Assembly: GCF_001440345.1 (NCBI RefSeq)
Contig: NZ_LJYX01000017.1
Location: 496,001 to 560,000 of the forward strand
Source: Colwellia sp. TT2012
GTDB lineage: Bacteria; Pseudomonadota; Gammaproteobacteria; Enterobacterales; Alteromonadaceae
DNA: 64,000 nt
Direction of reading: 5' to 3'
A program made the translations under genes and the position numbers. Positions 26,536 to 35,369 of the stretch are shown here, in pieces. The notes beneath the pieces are model-generated. The model was not told where the DNA came from and searched no databases. It was given only the letters and a program-made list of their open reading frames with translations. Each line of letters opens with the position of its first letter. The stretch's first letter is position 1.

Positions 26536-27651
26536 TTAATCAATCAAATAAGCCAACTTATTGTTAAGTGTTTTCATCGACTTTTCAGTGAAAAGCAACA
26601 ACAAATCACACTTAATGGGGTAATTTTCTATGCCATAGCTTATTTCAATGGCTAAGGTTCTTTTCCATTTATTGGCATTATTAGCAATTAAATCAGATAT
26701 TTTTCTATGTTGTCCCAATACCTCAGGATGTCCTTGGCTGAACTGGATATCAAGTTGCTCTGCGATCCCTTTTAAGCAAGCACCAATAAGTACATTAGCC
26801 AAATCCATTAATAACTCTAATTCAGTGCCCATATCAGCATCATATTGATAGTTCATCAATGAGGCGACATCTTTAAAGCTTGAATCATTTAGAATTAATA
26901 AAGCCTCTCCTGAAATACCTGCGCTAATAAAACCTTGGCAAATACCTGAGGTACTTTCATGATTTTCGATATCTTTTAACGCCATGCGAAGTTCACTCAC
27001 TTCGATGAAGTTAACATTCGGAATCGGTAACACCACAAAAACATTGAGTAAACGTGCCAGTAAATCACCCGCCCGTCCCATAGCAATATTGGCGATTTCT
27101 TGATAACAATCACGCATTTCAGCGGATAAAGTCATCTCTGGTTCAGCAGTCAAAGGGGTACTTTCAACGGTAGAGACATCAAACTGGCTAGAAAGGAGAG
27201 CTCCCTGGCTATCAAATTCTGCCACAGGAAGTTTAATCGGCGCTACTTTTACCGCTGGTGCTGGCTCAGTGGTAGTGACTTCCCTTGAGAACACGCCATA
27301 AGACGATAATACCTTGGTAAGAATATCTTTATTAACGGGTTTTTGAATAAAGTCTAGCGCACCTAAACGGGTAACACGTTGATGAGCTTCGGGTTGAATA
27401 TCACCCGATATCACTATGGTAAGTGTGGGTAAATCTTCTGCTAAAATAGTTTCAAGTACTTGATAACCATCCATATCAGGCATATTAAGATCAAGTAGAA
27501 GCACATCACCTTTGCCTGCCTTTATCGCTTCAATACATTCTAAACCATTGGCCGCAAAACTTAGTTCCACATCCCAACCATCAGGTAATGAACGCGCCAC
27601 CTGTTTTCGCGCCATATTAGAATCATCACAAATTAATAATTTAGTGGTCAT
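26536..27651 (-). CDS. Response regulator with CheC-like phosphatase domain
   Basis: 371 residues. The N-terminal receiver domain has DD at 9-10, phospho-acceptor Asp54 in LLLDLNMPDMDG and Lys104 in FIQKPVN. A Pro/Ala-rich linker follows to about 175. The C-terminal part resembles CheC/CheX: one helix has the E-x-x-N pattern (QEIANIAMGRAGDLLARLL) and the second, ELLMDLANVLIGA, has DLAN where a Glu is usual. It may dephosphorylate itself or CheY-like partners. No chemotaxis genes are adjacent; the neighbour is a diguanylate cyclase. Confidence 0.88.
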   Translation of the reverse strand: MTTKLLICDDSNMARKQVARSLPDGWDVELSFAANGLECIEAIKAGKGDVLLLDLNMPDMDGYQVLETILAEDLPTLTIVISGDIQPEAHQRVTRLGALDFIQKPVNKDILTKVLSSYGVFSREVTTTEPAPAVKVAPIKLPVAEFDSQGALLSSQFDVSTVESTPLTAEPEMTLSAEMRDCYQEIANIAMGRAGDLLARLLNVFVVLPIPNVNFIEVSELRMALKDIENHESTSGICQGFISAGISGEALLILNDSSFKDVASLMNYQYDADMGTELELLMDLANVLIGACLKGIAEQLDIQFSQGHPEVLGQHRKISDLIANNANKWKRTLAIEISYGIENYPIKCDLLLLFTEKSMKTLNNKLAYLID

Positions 27652-27824
27652 ATTAATCTTGGGCCTTACATAAACGATAACAACGGCCGTTAAAAAACAT
27701 CTCTAGCCTCTATTGATAACCATAGAGTATCCAATATAAAACACAATGATAAAGTTCTATTTATAGAACTTTTATCGCTAAACGGCTAATATCGGTTCAC
27801 CTAAACCATTATTTTCAATACATC

Positions 27825-28496
27825 ATGAAATTTCCTACTTCAAACATCACCTTATGTGCTTTCTTTATCGCCAGTTTTACTTTGGCTTTTAACTGTCAGG
27901 GTTACTCTTTTGATCTGGATAAGCTAAAACAAAGCAATAATCTTGTTAAAGCTGGCGACAAGTATGTCACCCTTTTAGGGCAACAAGTTAATGTTGGCGA
28001 TCAAGCACCGCCGTTTACAGTGGTTGATAAAAACTTCGCGCCAGTATCACTGAAAGACTTCCAAGGGCAAACCTTACTTATTTCTGTTGTACCTAGTTTA
28101 GATACGGGCGTTTGCTCTATTCAAACCAAACGTTTTAATGAAGAAGCGGCCAAGTTACCTAAAAACATCACTATTTTAACCATCAGTAATGATCTGCCAT
28201 TTGCCCAAAAGCGTTTTTGTAATGTTGAAAAAATCGATAGCATTAAAGTGCTATCCGATTCAGTGTGGCGTGAGTTTGGTACTAACTATGGTCTATTAAT
28301 AAAAGACATGGGTTTGCTTACCCGAGCCATATTCATCATTGATGATCAAGGCAAGATTGTTTACAAAGAGCTTGTTGCCAACATCTCACAGCAGCCTAAT
28401 TACGATAAAGCGCTAGCAAAGGTAAGATATACAGCCCCCGTTATTGTTATTAATGCGGTAACAATTAAAGAAGCAGCTAAAAAAACAGAAAAATAA
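27825..28496 (+). CDS. tpx: Thiol peroxidase, exported form
   Basis: Atypical 2-Cys peroxiredoxin reducing lipid and hydrogen peroxides. The peroxidatic Cys is in VPSLDTGVCS and the resolving Cys in FAQKRFCNVE. Unlike the 168-residue cytoplasmic enzyme, this 223-residue form has an N-terminal signal-like segment (LCAFFIASFTLAFNCQGYS) and a basic C-terminal extension, so a periplasmic location is likely. It is divergent from the REC-CheC gene. Confidence 0.9.
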   Translation: MKFPTSNITLCAFFIASFTLAFNCQGYSFDLDKLKQSNNLVKAGDKYVTLLGQQVNVGDQAPPFTVVDKNFAPVSLKDFQGQTLLISVVPSLDTGVCSIQTKRFNEEAAKLPKNITILTISNDLPFAQKRFCNVEKIDSIKVLSDSVWREFGTNYGLLIKDMGLLTRAIFIIDDQGKIVYKELVANISQQPNYDKALAKVRYTAPVIVINAVTIKEAAKKTEK

Positions 28497-28757
28497 TTAA
28501 TTTAAAAGACCAATAAAAACAAACATTAATAATTAAATTTTAACTTATTTCCATTATATTCTTGAAAAACAAATAAACAATCCCATCTCTAATTGTGTAG
28601 TCGCCGCAAGGGGCTACACAAAAAAATTGCCTGTTCATTGTGAAAGGCAGCATTATTTAAAATGACTCGCGTATTCGCGCAGTAATTTACTAGGCAATAT
28701 TGCTTTGCTAGTGAGTTGCTCAATAGCTGAACGCCAACATTCAAAATAATAATCATT

Positions 28758-28779
28758 TTATTGCTATATATTAGGATAA
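28758..28779 (+). promoter_or_regulatory. ROSE-like RNA thermometer of hsp20
   Basis: The ribosome-binding site AGGA (28773-28776) can pair with TTGCT (28761-28765) across a 7-base AT-only loop, leaving one G bulged, with outer A-T pairs extending the stem. UYGCU opposite AGGA with a bulged G is the signature of ROSE thermometers of ibpA/hspA genes. The start codon is nine bases downstream. Upstream, further small hairpins can form, for example ACTAG/CTAGT near 28688-28711 and a 10-bp stem at 28593-28621. Confidence 0.65.
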
Positions 28780-28785
28780 CTTATT

Positions 28786-29256
28786 ATGCGTAACTCTACA
28801 GATTTCAGTCCACTATACCGCTCTTTTATTGGCTTTGACCACTTAGCTGGTTTAATCGATAAAGCCTCACGAGCTGACAAACAATCATCATACCCGCCTT
28901 TTAACATCGAGTTATTAGCGGAAGATCAATACCGCATTACCATGGCTGTGGCTGGGTTTAGCGAAGACGATATTGATATCGAGTCAAAAGAAAGTAGCTT
29001 AACGATTATTGGCACCAAGCAAGTCAGAGATAAACCAAAAGTTGAGGCCGGTAAAACTCCCCGACAGTTTCTACACCAAGGCATTGCCGAACGTAATTTT
29101 GAGCGAAAGTTCCAACTTGGCGAGCACGTAAAAGTTATTGGCGCCTTTATGGAAAACGGCTTATTGCACGTTGATTTAGAAAGAGAGGTTCCTGAAGCAT
29201 TAAAACCTCGTAAGATAGCCATTAACGGAAAAAGTTTATTACCTAGTAACGCTTAA
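28786..29256 (+). CDS. Small heat-shock protein (IbpA/Hsp20 family)
   Basis: ATP-independent holdase. The 156-residue protein has a short N-terminal arm (FSPLYRSFIGFDHLAGLID), an alpha-crystallin domain from about 35 to 130 (YRITMAVAGFSEDDIDIE, ending NGLLHVDLERE) and the C-terminal anchoring motif PRKIAIN. It resembles E. coli IbpA/IbpB. Translation is probably controlled by the leader hairpin described separately. Confidence 0.95.
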   Translation: MRNSTDFSPLYRSFIGFDHLAGLIDKASRADKQSSYPPFNIELLAEDQYRITMAVAGFSEDDIDIESKESSLTIIGTKQVRDKPKVEAGKTPRQFLHQGIAERNFERKFQLGEHVKVIGAFMENGLLHVDLEREVPEALKPRKIAINGKSLLPSNA

Positions 29257-29283
29257 TTCTTAACTGTTTCTCCCTTTGTTTTT

Positions 29284-29308
29284 GCCCAGTCTTTGACTGG
29301 GCTTTTTT
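29284..29308 (+). terminator. Terminator after hsp20
   Basis: GCCCAGTC and GACTGGGC form an 8-bp perfect stem with a TTT loop, followed by TTTTTT, 28 bp after the stop. Confidence 0.92.
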
Positions 29309-29345
29309 GTTTTAACGAAGCAAGTTAAATGTCTGCCCGCACGTA

Positions 29346-29699
29346 TTAAAACTCAAGTGAAAACAATATTTCTGCTAAATCTGGTTGCCATTGAAAATCG
29401 TTTAGCTTTACTCGGCTACCAAGCACCACTATCTGTTCATCTTGCAAATGCTGCTTTTGCTTAACAAAATATTCACTGCCGAGGGGAAAAGATATTTTCC
29501 CTTGTGAATTAATAACTCGAAACCATGGCACACGTCGCCCTTGCCATCCCTCTTTTGGCACCTTACCTAACGCTTTACCCACCAGACGAGCACGACCAGG
29601 TAAACCAGCCAAATCAGCAATTTGTCCATAACAAGCAACCCGGCTGTAAGGAATTAACTGCACTGTTTGCCATATTTGTTGGTAATGTGGGTTTACCAT
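29346..29699 (-). CDS. Alkyltransferase-like protein (Atl/YbaZ type)
   Basis: 117-residue protein matching the C-terminal DNA-binding domain of O6-alkylguanine transferases (YGQIADLAGLPGRARLVGKAL). The catalytic PCHRV is replaced by PWFRV, so the methyl-accepting Cys is absent, as in Atl1/YbaZ proteins that flag O6-alkylguanine for nucleotide excision repair. Most Atl proteins I know have His or Gln where this one has Phe. Monocistronic. Confidence 0.88.
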   Translation of the reverse strand: MVNPHYQQIWQTVQLIPYSRVACYGQIADLAGLPGRARLVGKALGKVPKEGWQGRRVPWFRVINSQGKISFPLGSEYFVKQKQHLQDEQIVVLGSRVKLNDFQWQPDLAEILFSLEF

Positions 29700-29805
29700 T
29701 TTTCTACGTCCTGTGCTATCAAGCTTGATTAGTACATTTTTTATTGACCAGTGAATACGCTATCATAGCAGCACAAACATCAATTACACTATGCTAAGGA
29801 AAAAC

Positions 29806-30267
29806 ATGAAAATTTGGGTGGATGCTGATGCCTGTCCTGTGGTAATTAAAGAGATTTTATTTAAAGCCGCTGATAGAGCCAAAATAGCCACGACCTTGGT
29901 AGCAAACCATAATATTCGAGTACCGCCATCACCTTTTATCAAATTTATACAGGTAAGCAGTGGCTTTGATATTGCTGACGATGAGATTGTTAAACGTGTT
30001 GAGCCGCATGACTTGGTTATTACCAGTGATATTCCACTGGCGGATGAAGTAATAACAAAGTCTGGTATTGCCCTTAGCCCCCGCGGCGAACTTTTTACCA
30101 AAGAGAATATTAAACCACGGCTCAATATTCGTGATTTTATGGACACTATGCGTGCTAGTGGTGTGCATACTGGTGGGCCACCGGCATTAAATCAAACCGA
30201 TAGACAAAACTTCGCCAATCACCTTGATCGTATTATTACCCAGTTTAAAAATTTCAATAAACAGTGA
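29806..30267 (+). CDS. YaiI/YqxD family protein (UPF0178)
   Basis: 153-residue protein opening [17 protein letters not shown], the signature of the UPF0178 family, a PIN/NYN-like putative nuclease fold with conserved aspartates ([16 protein letters not shown]). The ATG at 29806 has AAGGA directly upstream, so it is preferred over the ATG at 29791. Biochemical role unproven. Confidence 0.9.
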   Translation: MKIWVDADACPVVIKEILFKAADRAKIATTLVANHNIRVPPSPFIKFIQVSSGFDIADDEIVKRVEPHDLVITSDIPLADEVITKSGIALSPRGELFTKENIKPRLNIRDFMDTMRASGVHTGGPPALNQTDRQNFANHLDRIITQFKNFNKQ

Positions 30268-30288
30268 AATATACCGATTCAATAAAGA

Positions 30289-30326
30289 AAAAGAGGCCGA
30301 TACTCAAACGAGTATCGGCCTCTTTT
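30289..30326. terminator. Bidirectional terminator
   Basis: A 17-bp perfect stem (arms 30289-30305 and 30310-30326, loop AAAC) with A and T ends on both sides lies between two convergent genes. One of the strongest hairpins in the window. Confidence 0.93.
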
Positions 30327-30358
30327 CTCTAAACTGGCTTATTTTCCCGTTATTTTTT

Positions 30359-31186
30359 TCAGTTATTTTTTGCAAGTAAAAGCGCTTTAATTTCTTGCAA
30401 CTCTTTTTCTAAGTTATCTATTTGCGCACGACTTGCGGGTTCACCACCTTCTGCACTTTCACCGTGTTGCTCAGCACGAAATTTTTCATGTTCTTGGCTC
30501 ATCACTTCTAATACTGTACCCACCATCATATTAAAAAAGATAAAAGCGGTTAAGAAAATAAAAGTTAGATAGTAAATCCAACTTAATGGATGCACAGTCA
30601 TCGTTTCGTACATCACATCGGTCCAATCTTCAAAGGTGGCGATACGAAATAAGGTCAACATTGAAATAGAGACATCGCCCCATAACACTTCATTAATTTC
30701 ATGGAAAAACATACTACCTATGGCAGCGTAAATATAAAAGATGACAAACATCAGTAGCGCTATATAACCCATACGAGGTATAGCTTTAAGTAAGGCATTA
30801 ATCAACAAACGCAGCTCTGGCACTATAGATATTAAGCGTAAAACACGAAACACCCTTAATAAACGAGCCAATAAAACCCCTGCCCCGCCAGAGGGCACTA
30901 GGCTACCTATAACAATGACAGTATCAAAAATATTCCAACCACTTTTAAAAAAATGTTTTTTTTCAGGACAAGCTAAAAAACGAATAGATATTTCTATGGC
31001 AAAAAACACCGTAACCGCTACATCCATAAGTAATAATACGGCAATAGCATTGGCGGACAAGTTATGAGTTTTAGCGCCAATCAATAACGCGGATAATAAA
31101 ATAACAGCAATAACAACACCTTGAAAAATTTTACTATCGTCTATTTTACTTAATTGGCGCTGAGCACTTAAGATCAAACGACTCAT
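30359..31186 (-). CDS. Voltage-gated-type ion channel
   Basis: 275-residue single-domain six-helix channel subunit. S4 carries regularly spaced arginines (ARLLRVFRVLRLISIVPELR), the pore helix and filter read TLFRIATFEDWTDVMY, and S6 ends IFFNMMVGTVLEVM. A C-terminal coiled coil (QIDNLEKELQEIKALLL) would form the tetramer bundle, as in bacterial sodium channels. The filter has ED where NaChBac-type channels have ES, so ion preference is open. It overlaps the upstream hydrolase gene by four bases (ATGA). Confidence 0.87.
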   Translation of the reverse strand: MSRLILSAQRQLSKIDDSKIFQGVVIAVILLSALLIGAKTHNLSANAIAVLLLMDVAVTVFFAIEISIRFLACPEKKHFFKSGWNIFDTVIVIGSLVPSGGAGVLLARLLRVFRVLRLISIVPELRLLINALLKAIPRMGYIALLMFVIFYIYAAIGSMFFHEINEVLWGDVSISMLTLFRIATFEDWTDVMYETMTVHPLSWIYYLTFIFLTAFIFFNMMVGTVLEVMSQEHEKFRAEQHGESAEGGEPASRAQIDNLEKELQEIKALLLAKNN

Positions 31187-31845
31187 TTGCTCACTCCCAT
31201 CACAGCATCACTGACATGCTGATTACTGCGACGCTCTTGGCCAAAGGTACTCATTGGGCCATGACCCGGAATAAATCGGACATCATCTCCGAGGGGAAAT
31301 AGAGTGTTACGAATAGAATGAATTAAGGTGGCGTGGTCGCCTCGGGGAAAATCAGTACGACCAATAGAGCCGCTAAATAAAACATCCCCAACTTGGGCAA
31401 GTTTTGACTCTCGATGAAAAAACACGATATGACCTGGGGTATGACCAGGGCAAAAGTAAACTTCTAAGGTAATATTGCCAAAACTTACGCTATCGTTTTG
31501 TTGCAAAAAACGCGTAGGTGTGAATTTTTCTGCATAGTTAAATGCCTCACCAAACATTTGCTTTTGCTCTTCGATAGCATCTATCCAAAACTGATCTTCT
31601 TTATGTGGACCTTCAATAATAACATCATAATCTATCGCTAAGGCGTGGGTCGCACCGGCATGGTCAAGATGAGCATGAGTAATTAATATTTTTGCTAACG
31701 TTAAGCCATGTTTAGTGATGGCCGCTTTGATTTTGTCAATATCACCACCGGGATCAACTACCGCAGCCTGTTGGGTTTCACTGCACCAAAATAGCGTACA
31801 GTTTTGCTCAAAAGGCGTTACCGGGATAATTTCATGTTTTAACAT
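31183..31845 (-). CDS. MBL-fold hydrolase (glyoxalase II-like, YcbL type)
   Basis: 220-residue metallo-beta-lactamase-fold protein. The metal motif THAHLDHAG (HxHxDH) is near residue 55, with further ligands in CPGHTPGH, VGDVLFSGSIGRTDFP and IPGHGPMS. The size and motifs match YcbL/GloB-like enzymes rather than full-length GloB. I start at MLKHEIIPVTPFEQNC (31845); the frame reaches 31863. It is translationally coupled to the downstream channel gene. Confidence 0.88.
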   Translation of the reverse strand: MLKHEIIPVTPFEQNCTLFWCSETQQAAVVDPGGDIDKIKAAITKHGLTLAKILITHAHLDHAGATHALAIDYDVIIEGPHKEDQFWIDAIEEQKQMFGEAFNYAEKFTPTRFLQQNDSVSFGNITLEVYFCPGHTPGHIVFFHRESKLAQVGDVLFSGSIGRTDFPRGDHATLIHSIRNTLFPLGDDVRFIPGHGPMSTFGQERRSNQHVSDAVMGVSK

Positions 31846-31936
31846 AACTCGCTCTTCAATCATTACTATTTACAAAATGGCGGCATTATATCATAAGTTT
31901 CAAGGGTATATTGATGACAAAAAGGTAACAATAACC

Positions 31937-33349
31937 ATGAATAATACTTCCCCTAAGCGTGTTAACTCGGTAAGCTTTGGCCAACTAATATTAACGACTA
32001 ACTATCTCTCTATGACCACCGTTTCTTCCCGTGATTCCTTTCATTCTCGTCTTGGTTTTGTTTTAGCTGCAGCAGGTGCTGCCATAGGGTTAGGCAATAT
32101 TTGGGGATTTCCCACACAAGTGGCAAATAACGGTGGTGGCGCCTTTTTAGTAGTCTACTTAATTGTAACTTTTTTACTCGCCCTGCCTGCTCTTTATGCA
32201 GAAATTTACATCGGCAATCAAGCACAAACGAACCCTGTAGCAGCCTTAGCATCGGCTTGTGGTAAACGCTTTAAAAAACTCGGTCATAGCGCCGGCATTA
32301 TTGGCATTATTGGCGCCATGATGATGTTAAGTTTTTATACCATAGTGGCAGGCTGGATGTTGGCTCATGCGCTAGCATCTTTGGCTGAATTAGTTGGTTT
32401 AATGTCATTATCGCAATGGTTATCCACGTCAAGTACGTGGCGCAACGTTATTTTCACTCCTATTTTTATCGTGCTTGGCGCAGCCATAGTACGCCAAGGT
32501 GTGCACAGCGGCATTGAACGTTGGTCGGCACGCTTAATGCCAATGTTACTCGTTATGCTAGGTGGTTTAGTTATTTATATCCTGCAACAAGATGGCGCTA
32601 TGGAGGGACTAACTCTTTATTTAGTCCCTGATTTTTCACAAGTGACCGAGCCCAAACTTATTATTTCAGCCATGGGACAAGCATTTTTCTCACTGGCCAT
32701 AGGGGTTGGTGCCATGATGGCTTATGGCTCGTATATGCCTAAAGGAGAAAGTATTGGCAAGTTAGTACTTTCGATAACCTTACTTGATACCTTTATTGCT
32801 TTTATCGCCGGCTTACTTATTATCCCAGCACTGTTTGTTGCCCAACATGCAGGACAAGAAGTATTTATTGACGGTCATTTAATTGGTGAAGGTCAGCTTA
32901 TTTTTAACATTCTGCCAACCCTGTTTAGCTCCATGGGCACAGTCGGCTTAATTGTCTCTTTTGCTTTTTTTGCACTGCTTTCAATTGCGGCCCTCACATC
33001 AACCATTTCTTCAACAGAAGTCCCTGTGGCTTATTTAATTGAAGATAAAGCCATGACACGAAAAAATGCTACCTGGTTAGTGTCTGGGTTAGTTTTGCTT
33101 GCCAGCATGTTACTTATTGCCTTTTTTGAGCAACTCTTTGCTTTAGTCATCCAATTACTCACTACTGTGCTGCAACCACTGATGTCGCTGTTTTATTTTA
33201 TTGTTATAGGATGGTTGTGGAAGCGTGGCAATCAACTAACAGACATAGCAACATTAGCACAAGATAAATTCTTAAGACTGCTTGGTTTTTACTTACGCTT
33301 TATTTGCCCAGCATTGTTATTGGTCGTCTTTGTTAATATCGCCTTTTAA
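31937..33349 (+). CDS. Sodium-dependent transporter (NSS/SNF family)
   Basis: Sodium-coupled amino acid or amine importer. The sodium-site signature GFVLAAAGAAIGLGNIWGFP is at the N-terminus, followed by about eleven membrane helices and GMAMMAYGSYMP-type motif. I use ATG 31937, which has AAGGT upstream; ATG 32012 (MTTVSSRDSFHSRLG) gives the more usual N-terminus and may be the true start. The family is certain, the substrate is not. Confidence 0.9.
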   Translation: MNNTSPKRVNSVSFGQLILTTNYLSMTTVSSRDSFHSRLGFVLAAAGAAIGLGNIWGFPTQVANNGGGAFLVVYLIVTFLLALPALYAEIYIGNQAQTNPVAALASACGKRFKKLGHSAGIIGIIGAMMMLSFYTIVAGWMLAHALASLAELVGLMSLSQWLSTSSTWRNVIFTPIFIVLGAAIVRQGVHSGIERWSARLMPMLLVMLGGLVIYILQQDGAMEGLTLYLVPDFSQVTEPKLIISAMGQAFFSLAIGVGAMMAYGSYMPKGESIGKLVLSITLLDTFIAFIAGLLIIPALFVAQHAGQEVFIDGHLIGEGQLIFNILPTLFSSMGTVGLIVSFAFFALLSIAALTSTISSTEVPVAYLIEDKAMTRKNATWLVSGLVLLASMLLIAFFEQLFALVIQLLTTVLQPLMSLFYFIVIGWLWKRGNQLTDIATLAQDKFLRLLGFYLRFICPALLLVVFVNIAF

Positions 33350-33358
33350 TATCCCTTA

Positions 33359-33396
33359 GTTAAACAGCTTATAATTTTTCTTACAGCCTGTTTAAC
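33359..33396. terminator. Possible hairpin between convergent genes
   Basis: GTTAAACAG (33359-33367) and CTGTTTAAC (33388-33396) form a 9-bp stem with a 20-base loop just after the transporter stop. No clear T run follows, so this is tentative. Confidence 0.4.
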
Positions 33397-33560
33397 ACAA
33401 GTAGGCTCTGAAGAATGCTGTTGTGATATAAAAAACACCAGGCCATAATGACCTTATCAATGACCTGTCATCTTAATAGCTGAACAACTAAATGGCCTCA
33501 GTTTTCCCCGTAGATAACCTATTAGCATTTGATGTTAAGCGAGTATCCGCACTGGCAACT

Positions 33561-34877
33561 TTATTTATCCAGTAACGCCGCTTCTTCCTCAGCCAAGTCC
33601 ACTTGCTCTATTTTCTCAAAGCGTATTGATATTTTATCTGCCGAGGTATGAATTTGTTTAACATCCGTTGCCGCTTGGTCTATATGCTTGGCCAGATTAG
33701 CAAAACGACCTTTAAAGCGATTAAAGTCTTGTGCTAAGTCAGACAAATGTGCCTGAATGATATGGATTTGCTGACGAGTCGCTTCATCTTTAAGGACCGA
33801 GCGCGCGGTTGTTAATATCGCCATCAAGGTGGTGGGTGATGCCAACCAAACACGTTTCTTATGAGCATATTCAACTAAGTCACTTTGATGCCCATGGATC
33901 TCAGCAAACACAGCTTCCGCAGGAATAAACATAATAGCGCCGTCGGCAGTTTCGTTATCAATGAGATACTTATCACTAATATCATTAATATGTTTTTTAA
34001 TATCGATTTTGAACTGACGCATAGCTGATTTCCTCTCAGATTCAGGGGCTTCAAAATCCATCATTTTACGGTAATTTTCTAAAGGAAATTTTGAATCTAC
34101 TACAACATTACCGGTCGGTTTAGGTAAAAACAGTATACAATCGGCTATTTTTCCGTTTGATAAGGTATGCTGCAGTTTAAAGCTTTGCTCTGGTAGCACA
34201 TTTCTGATCAGGCTATTTAATTGCACTTCGCCAAAGGCCCCTCGTGAGCGCTTATCATTAAGTATGGCTTGTAAGCTGACCACGTTGGTAGATAACTCGG
34301 TAATTTTCTTCTGAGCATCATCTATTAATGCCAAACGCTGTAAGATATCACTAAAAGTTTTAGTGGTTTTTTCAAAGCCTTCGCTAAGACGCTTTTCGAC
34401 CTGACCACTGATCTCTTGTAAACGTTTATCGGTAGAGTCCGTTAAAGCATCAATACGCTTGGTCATTTGCTCGCTGCTTTGCGCTAATGTTTTCGACAAC
34501 TCTTCCCTATTGCTAAAGGCAGTGGCATTTAAATGTTTAATAAGTTGATCGAGTGACTGATTTTGATTTTGATTTAATTGCGCTTGCAGCTCATTAAATT
34601 GCCTTAATAATTTAATACGTAAATCAGCCATTTGCTGCTCAAAGCTATTAGTTAATTGCAATTGCTGCTTTTCTTGTAATTGGCTAAGCTGCTGCAAAAA
34701 TTGTTGCTCAGTTTTTTTTGCTAACTGACTAAACAAGTCAATATTGTGCACTTGTAAACGTTTTTCTTGCTTTGCTAACCGCACTAGTACCAGTATTAAT
34801 AGCAAGGCCAACACAACAAAAGCCAGTACAGGCAACCAAGTCGATAGCAACTGCTGTTGCTCTAGGGTAAAAGTCAT
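33561..34877 (-). CDS. rmuC: DNA recombination protein RmuC
   Basis: 438 residues: one N-terminal membrane helix (LPVLAFVVLALLLILVLV), a long Gln-rich coiled coil to about 210, and the conserved nuclease-like RmuC domain (VVDSKFPLENYRKMMD, MFIPAEAVFAEI, VWLASPTTLMAILTTARSV). RmuC limits recombination at inverted repeats. A small gene relic lies ten bases before its start on the same strand. Confidence 0.95.
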   Translation of the reverse strand: MTFTLEQQQLLSTWLPVLAFVVLALLLILVLVRLAKQEKRLQVHNIDLFSQLAKKTEQQFLQQLSQLQEKQQLQLTNSFEQQMADLRIKLLRQFNELQAQLNQNQNQSLDQLIKHLNATAFSNREELSKTLAQSSEQMTKRIDALTDSTDKRLQEISGQVEKRLSEGFEKTTKTFSDILQRLALIDDAQKKITELSTNVVSLQAILNDKRSRGAFGEVQLNSLIRNVLPEQSFKLQHTLSNGKIADCILFLPKPTGNVVVDSKFPLENYRKMMDFEAPESERKSAMRQFKIDIKKHINDISDKYLIDNETADGAIMFIPAEAVFAEIHGHQSDLVEYAHKKRVWLASPTTLMAILTTARSVLKDEATRQQIHIIQAHLSDLAQDFNRFKGRFANLAKHIDQAATDVKQIHTSADKISIRFEKIEQVDLAEEEAALLDK

Positions 34878-34887
34878 TTTATCAATC

Positions 34888-35055
34888 TCAATAAGGTGCC
34901 AAACGCACTACACTGTAAATATTACCAGTATCTTTCTGAAAGGCAAGCACAAAGGCAAGAACTGTGGGATTGTGTGGGTTCCAGTTTAATTCTGAATTTT
35001 GTCCAGAGTGATTAAACTCTTCAACAGGGCCGTTTATTAAATAATGATAAAGATA
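34888..35055 (-). pseudogene. C-terminal gene remnant of unknown family
   Basis: About 55 sense codons are open up to a TGA at 34888, with a protein-like composition including HSGQNSELNWNPHNPTVLAF and ending NIYSVVRLAPY. No ATG, GTG or TTG start is available before an in-frame TAG at about 35056, so the 5' part of the gene is missing. It lies just upstream of rmuC. I do not recognise the family. Confidence 0.4.
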
Positions 35056-35369
35056 ATCCTAGGATATAGAGTTGATTAAATAAGTTGAGTAATCACCTAT
35101 AAATAGGCTTAGATGTGAGAATTATGGCTGTTTGTACCACAAAGCGGTCTAAATTTGTTGTTCAAAATCACCCTATCTAACGACTACTTTGATACGATAG
35201 CGGACGTAAGGCTTGTCTTACCTAGCGACAAGTGATTCGACAAGGCCGACATTAAATGTCAATATTTTTATAGATAAGAGTCATCAGAAATAAAAAAACA
35301 TCAGTTTTATTCTCAGCCTGATGAATTATCTCCCAGTACCCGTTTAACCCGATACTGGGAGTATAAATT
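35056..35369. other. Intergenic stretch before a serine hydrolase gene end
   Basis: No reading frame of note. A 9-bp stem (CTCCCAGTA 35330-35338 with TACTGGGAG 35353-35361) lies just past the hydrolase stop and may end its transcript, though it lacks a T run on that strand. Confidence 0.45.

Noticed and set aside
30289..30326. Long 17-bp hairpin as a novel structured RNA
   Set aside because: Position between convergent genes and A/T ends on both strands are fully explained by a bidirectional terminator.
31715..31936. N-terminal extension of the NSS transporter over the MBL gene
   Set aside because: The extension overlaps a real gene on the other strand and lacks the family sequence; internal ATGs fit better.
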